From positions 86,463,765 through 86,527,764 of the forward strand of contig CM037588.1 in the NCBI GenBank assembly GCA_021018995.1: a stretch of 64,000 nt of DNA, given 5' to 3'. The DNA is from Chloranthus sessilifolius. Lineage: Eukaryota > Streptophyta > Magnoliopsida > Chloranthales > Chloranthaceae. Below, in pieces: positions 1-11,712 of this stretch (position 1 is the stretch's first letter; each line of letters opens with the position of its first letter). The translations under genes were made by a program, and so were the position numbers. The notes beneath the pieces are model-generated. The model saw only the letters and a program-made list of their open reading frames with translations. It was not told the origin of the DNA and did no database searches.

Positions 1-2848
1 AACGTGTATGGTTGCACATGAATGCTTAAACATGAATGCTTGAACGTGAATGCTCGAAACTGATTGCCAAAACCGGAATGCTTGACTACGAATGCTTGAA
101 TCTGAATGCTTGAAAGTGATTGCTTGAACGTGCATGGTGGAATGTGAATGCTTGAACATGAGTACTTGACCATGAATGCTTGACAGATAGTGACCCGCTT
201 GAACATGAATGTTTGAACGTGAATGCTCGAACGTGAATGCTCGAACATGAATGCTCGAACATGAATGCTTGAACATGAATGCTTGATAGAATGTGAATGC
301 TTGAACGAGAGTGCTTGAAAGTGAGTGCTTGAACCTAAATGCTTGAACGTGAATGCTTGAACATGAAAGCTTGAACCTGAATGCTTGAACACGAATGCTT
401 GAATGTGATGGCTATAGATGTGAGCGTCATTAGCTAGCGTGAATCACGAGGCGTCAATGCTTGAACAGCTTGATTTATAGTGACATGCTATAATGTGAAT
501 GCTTGAATGTCAATGCTTCAATAGGAATGCTTGAACGTGAATGCTAGAAAATTAATGCTTGAACAAAAGCTTGAAACTGAATGCTTGAACTTGAATGCTT
601 GAACATGAATACTTGAACAAGAATGCTTGAACGTGAATGCTTGACAGATAGTGATACGCTTGAACGTGAATGCCTAAACCAGAATGCTTGAATAAGAATT
701 TTTGACCATGAATGCTCGAATGTGAATGCTTGAATGTGAATGCTTGAACATGAATGCTTGATATAACATGAATGCTTGAACGTGAATGCTTGAATAGGAA
801 TACTTGAACGTGAATGCTTGAAAAAGAATGTTGGAACGTGAATGCTTGAACATTAATGCTTGAACATGAAAGATCGAACCTGAATGCTTGAACTTGAATG
901 CTTGAACATGAATACTTGAACATGAATGGTTGAACGTGAATGCTGGACAGATAGTGATACGCTTAAACGTGAATGCTAGAACATAAAACCTTGAACATGA
1001 TCGCCTGAACGGGAACACTTGAGTGATAGTGACACGCTGTAACGTGAATGCTTAAACGACAATATTTGAACGTGAATGGTTGAACATGAATGCTTGAACG
1101 TGAATGCTTGAATGTGAATGCTTTAACATGAATGCTTGAACCTGAATGGTGGAACATGAATGCATGAACGGGAATGCTTGAACATGAATGCTTGAACCTA
1201 ATTTCTTGAATGTGAATGTTTGAACCTAAATGCTAGAACGTGAATGCTTAAACATGAATGCATTAACTAGAATTCTTGAACATGAAAATGTGAATGTTGG
1301 CGTGAATGATTGAACGTGAAGGCTTAAACATGAATGGTTGAACGTGAATGCTTCATAGACAGTGAAACACTTGAACGTGAATGTTTGAACATGAAAGCTT
1401 GAACTTGAATGCTTGAACAAGAATTTTAGAATGTGTATGCTTCCACATGAATGCTTGAATGTGAATGCTCGAACGTGAATGCTTGGACGTGAATGCCAGA
1501 ACCGAAATGCTCGAATGCAAATGCTTGAATCTGAATGCTTGAACGTGATTGCTAGAATGTGCATGGTGGAACATGAATGCTTGAATGTGAGTGCTAGAAA
1601 GTGAATGCTTTAGCATGAATGCTAGAACCTAAACGCTTGAACGTGAATGTTTCAATCTAAATGCTCGGACATGAATGCTTGAACTTGAATGCTTGAACAT
1701 GAATGCTTGAACGTGAAGTCTTGAACGTGAAGGCTTGAACGTGAATGCTTGAATGTGAATACTTTGAACGCGAATGCTGGAACGTGAATGCTTGACTGTG
1801 AATGCTTGAACGTGAATGCTGAAACGTGAATGCTTGACCATGAATGCTTGAACGTGAATGCTTCAACATGAATGATTGACAGATAGTGATACGCTTGAAT
1901 GTGAATGCTTGAACATGAACGCTTGAACATGATCGGTTGAACGAAAATGCTTGATTTATGTGAATGCTTGAACGTGAATGCTTGAACAAGAATGCCTGAA
2001 CGTGAATGCTTGAACATTCATGCTTGAACATGAAAGCTTGAACCTTAATGCTTGAACATGAATACTTGAACATGAAGGGCTGGACGTGAGTGCTTGACAG
2101 ATAGTGATACTCTTGAACGTGAATGGTTGAACCTTAATGCTTGAACGGGAATGCTTGAACGTGAACGCTTGAACCTGAATGCTTGAGCTAGAATTTTTGA
2201 CTGTGAATGCTTGAACGTGAATGCTTGAAAATGAACACTTGAATATTAGTGCTCGAACGTCAATGCTTGAACCGGAATGCTTGAACGTGAATGCTTGAAC
2301 AAGAATGCTTGAACATTAATATTTAAACATGGAAGCTTGAGCCTAAATGCTTGAACTTGATAGCTTGAACATGAATACTTGAAAATGAATGCTTGACGGA
2401 TAGTAATACGCTTGAACGTGAATGCTAGAACATAAATGCTTTAACGTGATTGCTTGAACGAGAATGCTTGATTGATAGTGACGTGCTATATCATGATTGC
2501 TTGAACAGGAATACTTGAACGTAAATGTTTGAACAAGAATGGTTGAAGGATAATGCTTGGACGTGAATGCTTGAACATGAATGCTTGAACATGAATGCTT
2601 TAACATGAATCCTTGAACATGAATGGTGGAACATGAATGCATGAACGGAAATGGTTGAACATGAATGCTTGAACCTAAATGCTTGATCGTGCATGTTTGA
2701 ACCTAAATGCTAGAATGTGAATGCTTGAACATGAATGCTTTAACGTGAATGCTTGTACATGAATGCTTGAACATGAATGCCTGAACATGATTGCTTGAAA
2801 GTGAATGTCAGAATGTGAATGCTTGAACATGAATGCTGGAACATGAAT
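1..2848. repeat. 14-bp minisatellite array
   Basis: About 200 degenerate copies of a 14-bp unit, consensus TGAATGCTTGAACR, fill the first 2.8 kb. Common variants change the last two bases (GT, AT, CT) or shift one base in GCTT. The array is punctuated irregularly by a different block of roughly 20 bp, core GACAGATAGTGATACGCTT, seen near 183, 643, 945, 1879, 2095 and 2396, with shorter forms near 1023, 1354 and 2472. Three units make 42 bp, so the minus strand stays open in every frame as a 14-residue protein repeat; this is a consequence of the unit length and not evidence of a gene. Diversity between units suggests an old array. The left end lies outside the window. Confidence 0.93.
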
Positions 2849-3048
2849 ATGCGTGCATGGGCTCTCTCAGACCCATCGCGGCAATGCACACGCAATGGGA
2901 TAAAAATGTAGAGTCGCCACCTGGAGCTTTTGGTGACCCGAGAAACCTTTAAATTAATATTTTGAGCACCGAAGTGCTAAATATGACTCTGATTTACCGG
3001 TCTTTGCCAAAGGCTCTAGGGTAGGGGCTTCGGTTATCGATCGGGAAG
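2849..3048 (-). repeat. Inverted LTR end fragment
   Basis: This stretch is the reverse complement, with scattered changes, of the last 200 or so bases of element A's LTR (about 4438-4644). The match runs from the LTR 3' terminus, next to the minisatellite, inward to the block GATCGGGAAG, where element A's LTR begins at once. The simplest reading is an older Tat/Ogre-like LTR on the minus strand into which A inserted; the rest of that LTR would lie beyond A. The minisatellite, not a primer-binding site, follows its terminus, so it was a 3' or solo LTR. Confidence 0.8.
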
Positions 3049-3433
3049 TGTAGACACCCAAATTCGGCCCAAGGCCCGATCAATCTGTACTTCGGGAGAG
3101 ATGTACCCCTGTCTTTCCAATGGCACCCCCCTGAACCCTTAGGAACCTACCTAGACCAGTAGGAATCACCCTAAGACCTTTAGAGCCATTCCCCCAATCC
3201 TTAGAAGTCACCCCTACACCCTAGAATCCCTTCCCAGACCTAACCTAAACCCTTCTGGTGGTTGATGGGAGGAGAGCTACAAAATTTCACACAGACCAGT
3301 ACCATGGATGAGCCATATACCATTGGAAATAGGACTTCTTCAGCTTTCCAACAAGCCAAAGATCACCCAATTTGGAGCTACGATTCAAAAGTTATGCCGA
3401 TTGAAGTTTCACATAAAATCATAAAAATTTTAC

Positions 3434-3652
3434 TCAGGCGTAGATATTACATATGCCCAGCCATTTTTACCCCAGATTACTCAGGCGTATATATTATTAC
3501 GCCTGCCTATTTTGGGGAAAATTTGGCCAGCGTATATAATATATACGCCTAGTATAGGTGGGACCCACCACGGGCTTCATCTTCTCAAAACTCCCCTGAT
3601 TTTGGTGAAAATTACTGTTCCTAAACTCGGCGTATATAATATATACGCCCAG
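3434..3652. repeat. Palindromic motif set in LTR A
   Basis: Four copies of an inverted repeat with arms GGCGTATAT and ATATACGCC lie at about 3434-3458 (decayed), 3483-3505, 3529-3550 and 3630-3650. The same motif recurs at 5422, 5469, 5516 and 5563 in the leader and at 17685 and 17733 in the 3' region, ten in all. Copies are near identical in the arms although the sequence between them is not repeated. Confidence 0.9.
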
Positions 3653-3930
3653 CTTAGCTACAGTAACTGTCATCAGTAGCTCGAATTTCCTCCATCTAGT
3701 TTGACCCTTTGACCATCCCCTGGGTTGAGGTGGGTGTCTTGAGAATGGTTGCACCCCCTTGGAGCTTATTGGCAACCCTTAAGTCACCCATGGTCTCACC
3801 CCATCATCCGCCATTGAAACCAGTTTCCCAAAACCCTAGGACCTTGAAAACCCAAAAAAACCTTAGATGGGGGATTACCTAATTGCTAAACCAATTAGCT
3901 CTTAAGTAAGCCCCTAACCCATCCCTTCTC

Positions 3931-3938
3931 TATAAATA
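3931..3938 (+). promoter_or_regulatory. TATA box of LTR A
   Basis: TATAAATA followed by GAGAGG and a CT-rich tract, matching the LTR B box at 46352-46359 in sequence and place. Transcription would start some 30 bp downstream, making the first roughly 900 bp of the LTR U3. Confidence 0.75.
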
Positions 3939-4646
3939 GAGAGGCCTCCCTCTTCCTTAAGGGTTGGGAAAAATTGGAGGTTAAGGATTTGGAGCTTAAG
4001 AGAGAACCCTAGTGAGAGAAAATGCACACATTTTTCCAGAATTCCAGCATGCTTAGTTTATCCCTTTCAACCCATTTCCACCATTAGATCACTCCCTTTT
4101 GCTAAAGTCTAGCCTCTAGCTTCACTCTACACCCCCCACTTTATTGAATCCTAGCATTAGAACCCATTTTCACACCATTTAAGCCATCGGAAGGACGCCA
4201 AAGCGAAGATCTTCCACGGTGCAACAAGGGCCCGTGAGCGGAGCTCACCCCTCTCTTCCTCTACCTTCTTGGTGTCTCCTCCGTCCAAGGATTCAAGCCG
4301 TTACGCCGCTGAAATTTTGGTTTGGCTCAAAGCTTGATAGGACCGTATTGCCTTCGGGCAAGGGGAAACTCCGCCCTTTTTATTTTTATTTTTGGCCATA
4401 GATAGAGACCGCTACGTGTGGGTTGATCGGGTGCCTAAACCCTTCCCGATCAATAACCGAAGCCCCTACCCTAGAGCCTTTGGCACAGACCGATAAATCA
4501 GAGTCATATTTAGCACTCCGGTGCTCAAAATATCGATTTGAAGGTTTCCCGGGTCACCAAAAGCTCCGGGTGGCGACTCCACCATTTTCATTTTTAAGGT
4601 GAGCGCATAGCCGCGACGGGTTCGAGAGGATCCACGGTCGCACAGA

Positions 4647-4664
4647 TGGCGACTCCGCTGGGGA
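4647..4664 (+). other. Primer-binding site of A
   Basis: TGGCGACTCCGCTGGGGA, two bases after the LTR. The TGG start matches a tRNA CCA end. From memory, Ogre elements use an arginine tRNA with this kind of site; I could not check the tRNA. Element B has TGGGGACTCTGCTGGGGA in the same place. Confidence 0.8.
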
Positions 4665-6242
4665 TATCACCCTAGCGCTTCTCCTCTTGTTGGCCTTTCC
4701 TTTTATTTTGTTATTTTACTGACCATGGCTGTTTTTTGTTCTAATTTGCTGCTGTTTTTTGCTATTTTTTGTTGTTTTTACTAACGTACTCACCCCTACG
4801 ATTCAGTCCTTTAAGTGCCTTAGCCGTTTGGCGGGCCTACTTGCGCCTTAAATTTCAGCTTTTACGATTCTAGTCATTTAAGCCGCCTTAGCCGTTTGGC
4901 GGGCCTACTTACGCACTCTATTTTGGTCATCATATTTCACCTTTGAACGCCGGCCCGTTGAGGCAGCACGGGTTTGTCATCCCCGACCCGATTTTAGACT
5001 TAATTTCACTCCCCTATAAAAATTTGTAATTAAAAGTGAACCAACAGTATGGGGACATAATTGAATTTATTTTTGCATTTTTGGGTAGTTTTCGAGGGGT
5101 TTAGGCACAGATATAATTTACCCGGTTCCCAGTAAGGCGGCAACCCTAGTGGTGATGATCCTGAAAAGAACCACCCCTTCCAGTACCTGAGAAGGCGCTT
5201 GCGCCAGAGGTATATCGGTTGGGTTGCCAATTCCGATCAAGCCGTAAAACCCGCATTGGTGAGAGCGTAGAAAACCCAAAATTCAATTGTGTATCCCTAG
5301 GAAACGGAAAGGAGGGACCCGATAACAAACACAGCAGTCCCCGGGAGCATTTCTCTCAAGAAACCAGTTCAAAGACCCACATTCGGGCTTGCTGTCCACT
5401 GTCAAACAGAACCTTTTGCCCGGCGTATATAATATATACGCCCAGCAAAATAGCCCCAGATTTACACAGGTGTATATAATATATACGCCCAGCCAAAATC
5501 CCTAGATTTAAGCCAGGCGTATATAATATATACGCCCAGCCAAATCTTTACTTTTTTGGTTGGGCGTGCATAATATATACGCCCAGTATATACTGGGCTG
5601 CAAAAACCCGACCTGAGGCCCAATCCACCACCCCATTTCCCCGATTAGCGGTATTAGTATCCGCGGTAGCCTCCCACATTCTCTAACACCCAATACGCCC
5701 CCGCCCAATCAAAAGAAGGCGATTTCTTATTGATTTGCCCCGGGGGATCGGGTCATTTGCGTGGATTCCCTCACCTTCAATAGAACGAAAGGGTTCCCTT
5801 TCGCTTCTTCCGAAGTGTGTCGGATTCCACCGTGGGACCTACTAAAGGCACATATATCGCCCGAAACGGGAGTTGACCCTGGGCACCAGGTCATCAGTCA
5901 TCTAAGTAGAGGGGAGTTAATTGCAATTTGAAAAAAAAAAAAAAGAGAAAGAAAATCCTCATCTTCAAAAAAATCCACCTTCAAAAAAAAAAAAGAAGAA
6001 AAAATCAATCAAAATCAAAAATCACAAATCACAAAATTCACTTTTCAAAAACAAAAAAAATAATAATAAAATCATCATCACTTTCCAAAACCCAAAAAAA
6101 AAAACACACAAAAAAAAAACAATCAAAAATATACCTTGGTGTGACCGGCACTACGACGACCTCAAACCCGGCCCATAGGAGAAGAACCAGGAAGGTATTC
6201 GGCCCTTATCCGCGACATCAATACAACACTCGTTAGCAGATC
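4665..6242 (+). other. Leader of element A, non-coding
   Basis: About 1.6 kb without a convincing ORF. It starts CT/T-rich, repeats the phrase 'ccttagccgtttggcgggcctac' in two variants near 4817 and 4890, holds four palindromes of the LTR type (5422-5442, 5469-5489, 5516-5536, 5563-5583), and ends in an A-rich run with many AAAAA tracts at about 5930-6130. Element B's leader (47092-48410) aligns along most of it. The small open frames over the A-rich part are composition artefacts. Confidence 0.8.
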
Positions 6243-7849
6243 ATGTCAAGAGCCGATACATCCCCACCGTCATCCCCTTCCCATTCCTGTATAGGAGAAG
6301 ATCCAGTCTCCGACACCTTCACCCAAGCCAGGTTCGATATCACAGGCCCATTTGGGACGCCCGTGTTCACCTCCACCTCATCCCCTTCCCTTACATTCCC
6401 CCAAAATACCCCTTTTTCATCCCCTACTAAACCCCTCATTTCCCAACCGATCCTTACATCCCCATCTCCCATCCAAACACCATTACCGCATCCCCATACT
6501 TCCAAAGACCCCCCAGGGAGTCCCATCCCCCGCCTACTTCCCACATTACATCCCTCTCATCACCCATGCCCCCAACATCCTACATCCCATCCACCCCATC
6601 TCACATACCATTCCCACCACATGGCCCATCCACATCCCAACATACCCCCCCATTTACCCGGGTCATGCCCAATTTCTCCCAACCACCTCCATCCTTAAGT
6701 GATCCATCACCCCCCAATCTCACACCTAAGTCCATGCCCTCGATGGAGGACATGAGAATGATGTATGCCCTGTGGGCTGCCTCTCGCAACCCTACCTCTC
6801 AAACCCCGCATCCAAATTTCTAAAACTTCCATACCCCATTCCCTCCTAACCATGCCCAACCACCCATCGTCCATACCTCCCAAAATCCCCCACCTTAATT
6901 CCAGACCCAAACCCACACAAATCCATGGGCCCCAGCCCAAACACCACTAGAGACATGGGCCCAGGCCCAAAACCCTCAAAACCCATGGGCCCAAGCCCAA
7001 GGTTATCAAGCCCAGACCCCAGCCCAAAACCCTCAAAACCCATGGGCCCAAGCCCAAGCTTATCAAGCCCAGACCCCAGCCCAAACACCTCCAAACCCAT
7101 GGGCCCAAGCCCAGGCCCCAGCCCAAGACCCTCAAAACCCATGGGCCCAAGCCCAAACCCATGGGCCAAGCCCAAGCCCATCAGACCCAGGTCCAGGTCC
7201 AAGCCCCCCAGGGCCTTTGGACCCAAACCTATCAAACCCAAGCCCAGGGCCCATGGACACACACTCAACCCCCTCGTGGCCCAGTTACCCAAACTCAACA
7301 AGGCCCATTGGCCCAAAGTCATATTAAGCCCCACCCCTAGGCCCAAGGCCCGTCAGTCCAAGCCTTCCAAAACCATCAAACCCAAATCCCTCAAACCCAA
7401 GGCCCATCCGCCCACGCTCATCAAAGCCCATTCACTAACCCCATACCCCCTCACCAATACCCTTCATTCACCTATACCCCTTACGCCCCCATCCCACCTC
7501 CAACGGGAAATCCAATCCATCCCATTCCTCAAAACCACAACATCCCACCATCTCAATCACACCCACATCACCCCCAGAATGTGCCACCAACTCAGCACAT
7601 CACTTACCCATAAAACGCTCACCCATTTATCCCTTCTCATCCCCTACAAACCATGTGGCCCCACCAAGTCATCCAACCCATCACCCCCCAAGTCCAAATA
7701 GCAGAGCTCGCCCCTCACCAATACCACGACAATGAGAGGAGGATGAGGTTAGCAGGGAGGAACGCCGGTTTAACCCTCCCGAGCCCACCATCATCACACC
7801 TAGGGTCGAACCAAATCAAGGGGAAGCGGTCCCCGCCACAGCCTCGAAG
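6243..7849 (+). pseudogene. Gag N-terminal proline-rich region, A
   Basis: The start of the gag polyprotein. A candidate ATG lies at 6243 in the context CAGATCATGTC. The frame reads serine/proline/histidine-rich protein (MSRADTSPPSSPSHSC...), and the open frame breaks at 6698. A block around 6731-6830, reading MPSMEDMRMMYALWAASRNP, has a counterpart in B near 49050 (MAMMEEMVQAYSRWKASQNT), so this piece is conserved protein and not random open frame. The rest is repeat-driven proline-rich sequence that slips frame in the minisatellite at 6925-7200. Role: N-terminal part of a capsid precursor; no domain is recognisable in it. The base composition is extremely C-rich on the coding strand, unlike pol. 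Confidence 0.6.
6925..7200 (+). repeat. GGGCCCAAGCCC minisatellite in gag
   Basis: Degenerate tandem repeats built on ATGGGCCCAAGCCCA and AGCCCAAAACCCTCAAAACC, with units of about 27-57 bp. Element B has a related but different set at about 49220-49480 based on GGCCCATGGCCCAGACCCATCAA. Within the frame this gives proline/glutamine/serine repeats. The repeat length is not always a multiple of three, which explains the local frameshifts. Confidence 0.8.
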
Positions 7850-8995
7850 GAACCAGAGCAGCTAAAAGAACAGATAGACAGAATACAGAAGCAGCTGATG
7901 AAGATGGGAGGAATGGAACTACACTCGATGGACTTTTCAGACTTATGTCTGTTCTCTGACGTCCCCCTGCCACAGAAATTCAAGATGCCATCATTTGATA
8001 AGTATAATGGCACTGGAAACCCCATCACCCACTTGAAATCTTACTGCGGGGATATGTGCCAGTATGGCGAAGATGAACGACTCCTCATCAAAGTGTTCCA
8101 GAAGAGTTTGACGGGCCCAACACTGAGATGGTTCGCATCCCTGGAACCATCCATGATAAAAAATTGGAAAGATCTGACACGCTTATTTCAAGAACAATAT
8201 GTCTATAACATGGACATAGAACCAAGGAAGTCGGACTTGGCCCGATTAAAGCAAAGACATGATGAAACATTCAGTGCTTACTTAGGGAGGTGGAGAGCCT
8301 TAGCCGCTCAGGTAACTCATCGGATTCTCGATGATGAGCAGATTGAATTGATAACCAAGGGAGCCCTCCCAGTCATCGCACATTTTTTAGTATATTAGCA
8401 GCAATCAAGTTTTACTGATCTAGTACGAAATGCCAATCATTGCGAAGAAGCCATTAGAGAGGGCAGGTTAGGAAGGAATGTGGCCAACGAGGCCACTGGG
8501 GTTCGAAAAGCCGCCGAACCAAGAATTGAAAGAAGATCAAAGACAAAGGTACAGAACATTGTTTACCCCAGGCCAATACCAACGCCCCCCCGATACAACT
8601 CCAAGTTACACAACCACCCCAGACCCGTTTCGAGCAAGTACCAAGGCCAAGCAACGGACCAAGATCCCTGTTTACCCCGAAACAAATGAAAGCACATTTC
8701 GAATGAGTATTCACCCCGTTGGGGCAATCCTTGAGTGTCTTACTGCCGGTATTACTACAGAAAGGCCTAGTCAATTTACTCCAACCTCGCCCGCCACCCC
8801 ACCTAATATCGAGGAATTACGATCTGAATCTGTATTTCAATTTCCATCAGGGACCGGGTCACCCTACAGACCGGTGCTTCCTATAAAAGCACGCGGTCCA
8901 AGATCTGATAGAGGCGGGAAAGATCATACCACCGCCACTTCCCCAAGGGAAGAACCAGAATATCCATCAAGCCCCTCTACCACCGCACCCAGGAG
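7850..8995 (+). pseudogene. gag: Gag capsid core and zinc knuckle, A
   Basis: Retrotransposon gag domain. It begins with a short heptad-like stretch (EQLKEQIDRIQKQLMKM) and continues with the conserved capsid core at 7898-8398, including FDKYNGTGNPITHLKSY, MCQYGEDERLLIKVF, LRWFASL and FQEQYVYNMDIEPRKSDLA. The frame stops at 8396 (TAG), shifts near 8690, and resumes toward a zinc knuckle at about 8832-8880. That knuckle should be of the C-x2-H-x4-H-x4-C kind usual in this lineage (compare CNFHQGLGHPTVRC in copy G). In A the first cysteine is phenylalanine (FNFHQGPGHPTDRC), so zinc binding is probably lost. Confidence 0.85.
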
Positions 8996-10118
8996 GCCCC
9001 AGGCCTAACATACATTGGATAGAGGAAGAAGAAGAAGAGTTTGACCCTTCAAATTATATTAGCAATCAGGAGGAATTTTCACTCCCCAGGCCGAACGGAG
9101 ATGAACTATTTGTTGGGGTGATCGAGCCACTATATCTTGCTGATTATTTTCCCACACCAACTTACCAAGAGGAGCCCTTAGATTTAGGGCAGTATTTTTC
9201 CACCCCTGCTCTCGCCTATCAAATCCAAACGGGCACAGCCCCGTCGCAATCATACGCATATCCACCCCATGCCCAATTTACCCCATACACCCCTCCGTCA
9301 CACATAAATCATCATGTTCCTTACGCAATTCAGCCATCCCCATATTATCCTTCCCCATACACACCCTCAAGTACCTCCACCGAATACGATGCTCCACCAT
9401 CCTCAAGTTACCCCATGCCATACACACCTTCAAGTCCCGCCACCCAATTTACCCCATACACCCTCCATCGCCCCCGAATTACCCCGCTCCATGCAAAACT
9501 CCATCATCCTCAATCTATCCCATTTCATCTACCAACCCATCATCATCCCACCATGCCACAAACCCTTTACATCCCCCCATTCCACCCACTACCCCGCCAT
9601 GTCCCAGTCATCCCGCTCCATGCACGACTCCATCGCCCCCAATTTACCCCACTTCATCCACAAACTCGTCACCATCCCATCATACCTCCCCATATACAAA
9701 TCCTTCATACCCCCATCATCCCGTGCCCACCACACCTCAAACGTCTCCCCATCCCTCCAGCCCAGTCACACTCCCGCCATCCCTTCGCTATATTGGCCCT
9801 AATCCAACTCCACCACCACCCAGACAATCAACCCCTCACCCAATCCCCTCATCACCCAATCACCACTGGTCCTACCATGCCCAGGTAACACCAGTACAAG
9901 CCCCCTCCGTGCCCATAACTCCAATTCTGTCAATTCCCCCCACTACCATTGCACCCCCCATTGGAGTTAACCTGGTCGGACCTGAGAAACCAGTATATCG
10001 GGCCCAATCCTCCTTGGAATCCTCACGCACCCCATTTCTCATCCCAAAACTTGCTTATGACCCGCATCAAGTACCATTGAGCTATGAACAGACGGATATG
10101 AATGCCGGGTGCAACTAA
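8996..10118 (+). pseudogene. Gag-protease spacer, A
   Basis: Linker between gag and protease. It starts with an acidic patch (IEEEEEEFDPSNYIS), then VIEPLYLADYF and PLDLGQYFSTP, two short blocks also seen in copy G (VIEPLNLSDYF, PLDLRAYFPSP). About 600 bp of proline/tyrosine/threonine-rich imperfect repeats built on CAATTTACCCCATACACC follow (about 9270-9800). Frame breaks lie in the repeats and at 10118. Function is unknown; conservation of the two short blocks between two diverged copies suggests they mattered. Confidence 0.6.
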
Positions 10119-11665
10119 GAAGAGGTTGTTGAATTTGTTACTCGATTGGGCCAGATTTCTGCCCAGCCAGAAGCATCAGGGGAAGTCAGAGGAGAAGAAA
10201 AGAAGAAAGAACAGGCCACAGGAAATCCCTTTGAAAAAATGGTCAGGGAACATATACTGGAGACACAGCTCAAGAGAACGCCCGCACATATTACCGTGTG
10301 GGATTTATTGATCATGTCTCCACTCCACTTTCAAGCCCTAATGGGAGCACTCAAGGGCGCGCATGTCTCCACCCATGTAACTCCAGATGAATTAGGGGAA
10401 ATAATAGGGCAAGTGTTGGCCCCAAACGCCATCTCTTTCACCGATGCAGACCTACCGATCGAGGGGAATGACCATTCTAAACCCCTGAATATAACAGTGG
10501 AAGTAGGGAACTTGGTGGTGCCGTTGGTCCTGATCGACAACGGGTCAACGCTGAATGTATGCCCTCTAAGGATGGCAATCAAAATTGGGGCAAACCCTGA
10601 CACCTTCCGGCCATCCATATCAAGCGCACGGGGATTCGACAACACTAAAAGGGAAATCATAAGAGTAGTAGACCTTGACCTGATCCTCAGACCGCAAACC
10701 TTCACCACCCCCTTTCAAGTGATGGACATCAAGTCTACCTTTAATCTGCTGTTGGGCCGGTCGTGGATACATAAGCTCGGAGCAATACCATCTACCCTGC
10801 ACCAAAAGCACCGATTCATCTTAGAAGGAAAAATTGTCACCATCATAGGTGAGAGCAAAGAAGACATGGGGAAGAGCACTCTGCACATTGAGAATCTGAA
10901 AGTGTTGAACATACCGCACACAGCTGAGGACGCCGATCTCCATCGATTTGAGTATGACTTCTCAAATGTTGCCCTCGAACCAACTGAAAGGACCTCGGAT
11001 AAAACTGGAGGAGGAATGGACGCAGCTGTGTTCATGCTCCACAGATGGGGCCATCAAAAAGGGAAAGGACTGGGCCCACGCCTTCAAGGAAGAAGAGACC
11101 CCGTCAAGGCCAAGGGGCAACAAACTAAATTCGGCTTAGGCTACAGGCCCAGAGAAGAGGAAGTCAGAGAAGCCAAGGAGAAGATGAGAGCCACCGCAAC
11201 AGCCGCCAAGGCTAGAGGAATCATCTTGGAAGAGGAACCTCACGCTCGCCCCCACATCCTTGAAACCTTTGTGAGCGCCGGGGTAGTAAAAATTGATCTG
11301 AATGGGGAGACGAGGGTAACCCCACATAAGCCTACTTCAATCCACCCCACCAATCCCTACATCATCCCCCCAGACTTCGAAATGGACTTAGTCGCCCTTT
11401 CCTTGTTTGAGGAAGAAGTGCCCCGATCCACCCCTCACTTCAGCACCAACCACTCTGGGCCCCTCCTAACCGTAGAGGACAAGGTCCCGGAGGATCCCTC
11501 TGTAAATATGTTGAGGGAGGAAATGCAAGAGCCTACCGATGCTGCTACCGATCGAAGAGGTAAAGGCCAGGCCTCGCAGGTGAGTAACTGGGCATCCTTG
11601 CCTCAACTCTTGAGAGCCACCAAATGCCATGAAAATGGCACCGACTCTCTAAAAACAAACAACCT
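10119..11665 (+). pseudogene. pro: Protease and G-patch region, A
   Basis: Open from just after the stop at 10118 to 11669. A conserved stretch precedes the aspartic protease (EEVVEFVTRLGQISAQPEAS, HITVWDLLIMSPLHFQALM). The protease active site reads VLIDNGSTLNVCPL near 10530; DNGS in place of DTGA is usual in Tat-type elements. The flap-side and C-terminal motifs ARGFD and LLLGRSWIHKLGAIPS follow. A G-patch domain lies near 11028-11145, with WGHQKGKGLGPRLQGR and FGLGYRP; G-patches bind RNA or RNA helicases and are known after retroviral proteases. The region ends with a stop at 11667-11669 that copy G shares. Codon use and integrity make this the best kept protease in the window. Confidence 0.87.
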
Positions 11666-11712
11666 GTAAAAAGTGAGGTTAGCCTCTGGACCACTCTACC
11701 TTGTATATATAG
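11666..11712 (+). other. Protease/RT frame junction, A
   Basis: The protease frame ends CTG-TAA within AACCTGTAAAAAGTGAG, identical in copy G. RT lies in the -1 frame. Two readings fit: a -1 frameshift before the stop, or removal of a 47-nt segment starting GTAAAAAG and ending TATATATAG, which joins the frames in phase in both A and G. Ogre is known for a spliced intron at this border, but 47 nt is shorter than usual plant introns. Confidence 0.5.

Larger units (their letters stand above)
3049..4644 (+). repeat. Element A 5' LTR
   Basis: 1596 bp, starting TGTAGACACCC and ending CGCACA two bases before the primer-binding site. Element B's LTR has the same start, the same end and a length of 1595 bp, which fixes both borders. 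The LTR carries four palindromic motifs (3434-3652), a TATA box at 3931 and the terminal block that is also found inverted at 2849-3048. The five bases before it, GGAAG, are the candidate target duplication; the partner copy is not in the window. Confidence 0.9.

Noticed and set aside
552-2694. Many open frames of 60-138 codons on the minus strand with a 14-residue repeat
   Set aside because: The 14-bp unit has no stop in any minus-strand frame and returns to phase every 42 bp; overlapping frames all look alike, so this is a minisatellite and not a family of repeat proteins.
1-2848. CRISPR-like array
   Set aside because: Units are directly tandem without unique spacers, and the context is plant nuclear retrotransposons.
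3262-3552. Host gene exon in LTR A
   Set aside because: The open frame lies wholly within the LTR, spans palindromes and is broken in LTR B.
5921-6236. Lysine-rich open frames
   Set aside because: They lie in an A-rich stretch; AAA codons alone create them, and B has no matching protein in its leader.
6846-7346. Glycine/leucine-rich minus-strand open frame of 166 codons
   Set aside because: Shadow of the GGGCCCAAGCCC repeat on the gag strand; no conservation in B on that strand.
9314-9802. Second proline/histidine-rich frame in the gag-protease spacer
   Set aside because: Overlaps the spacer frame, produced by the same CCCCAT-rich repeat; left out as a separate gene.
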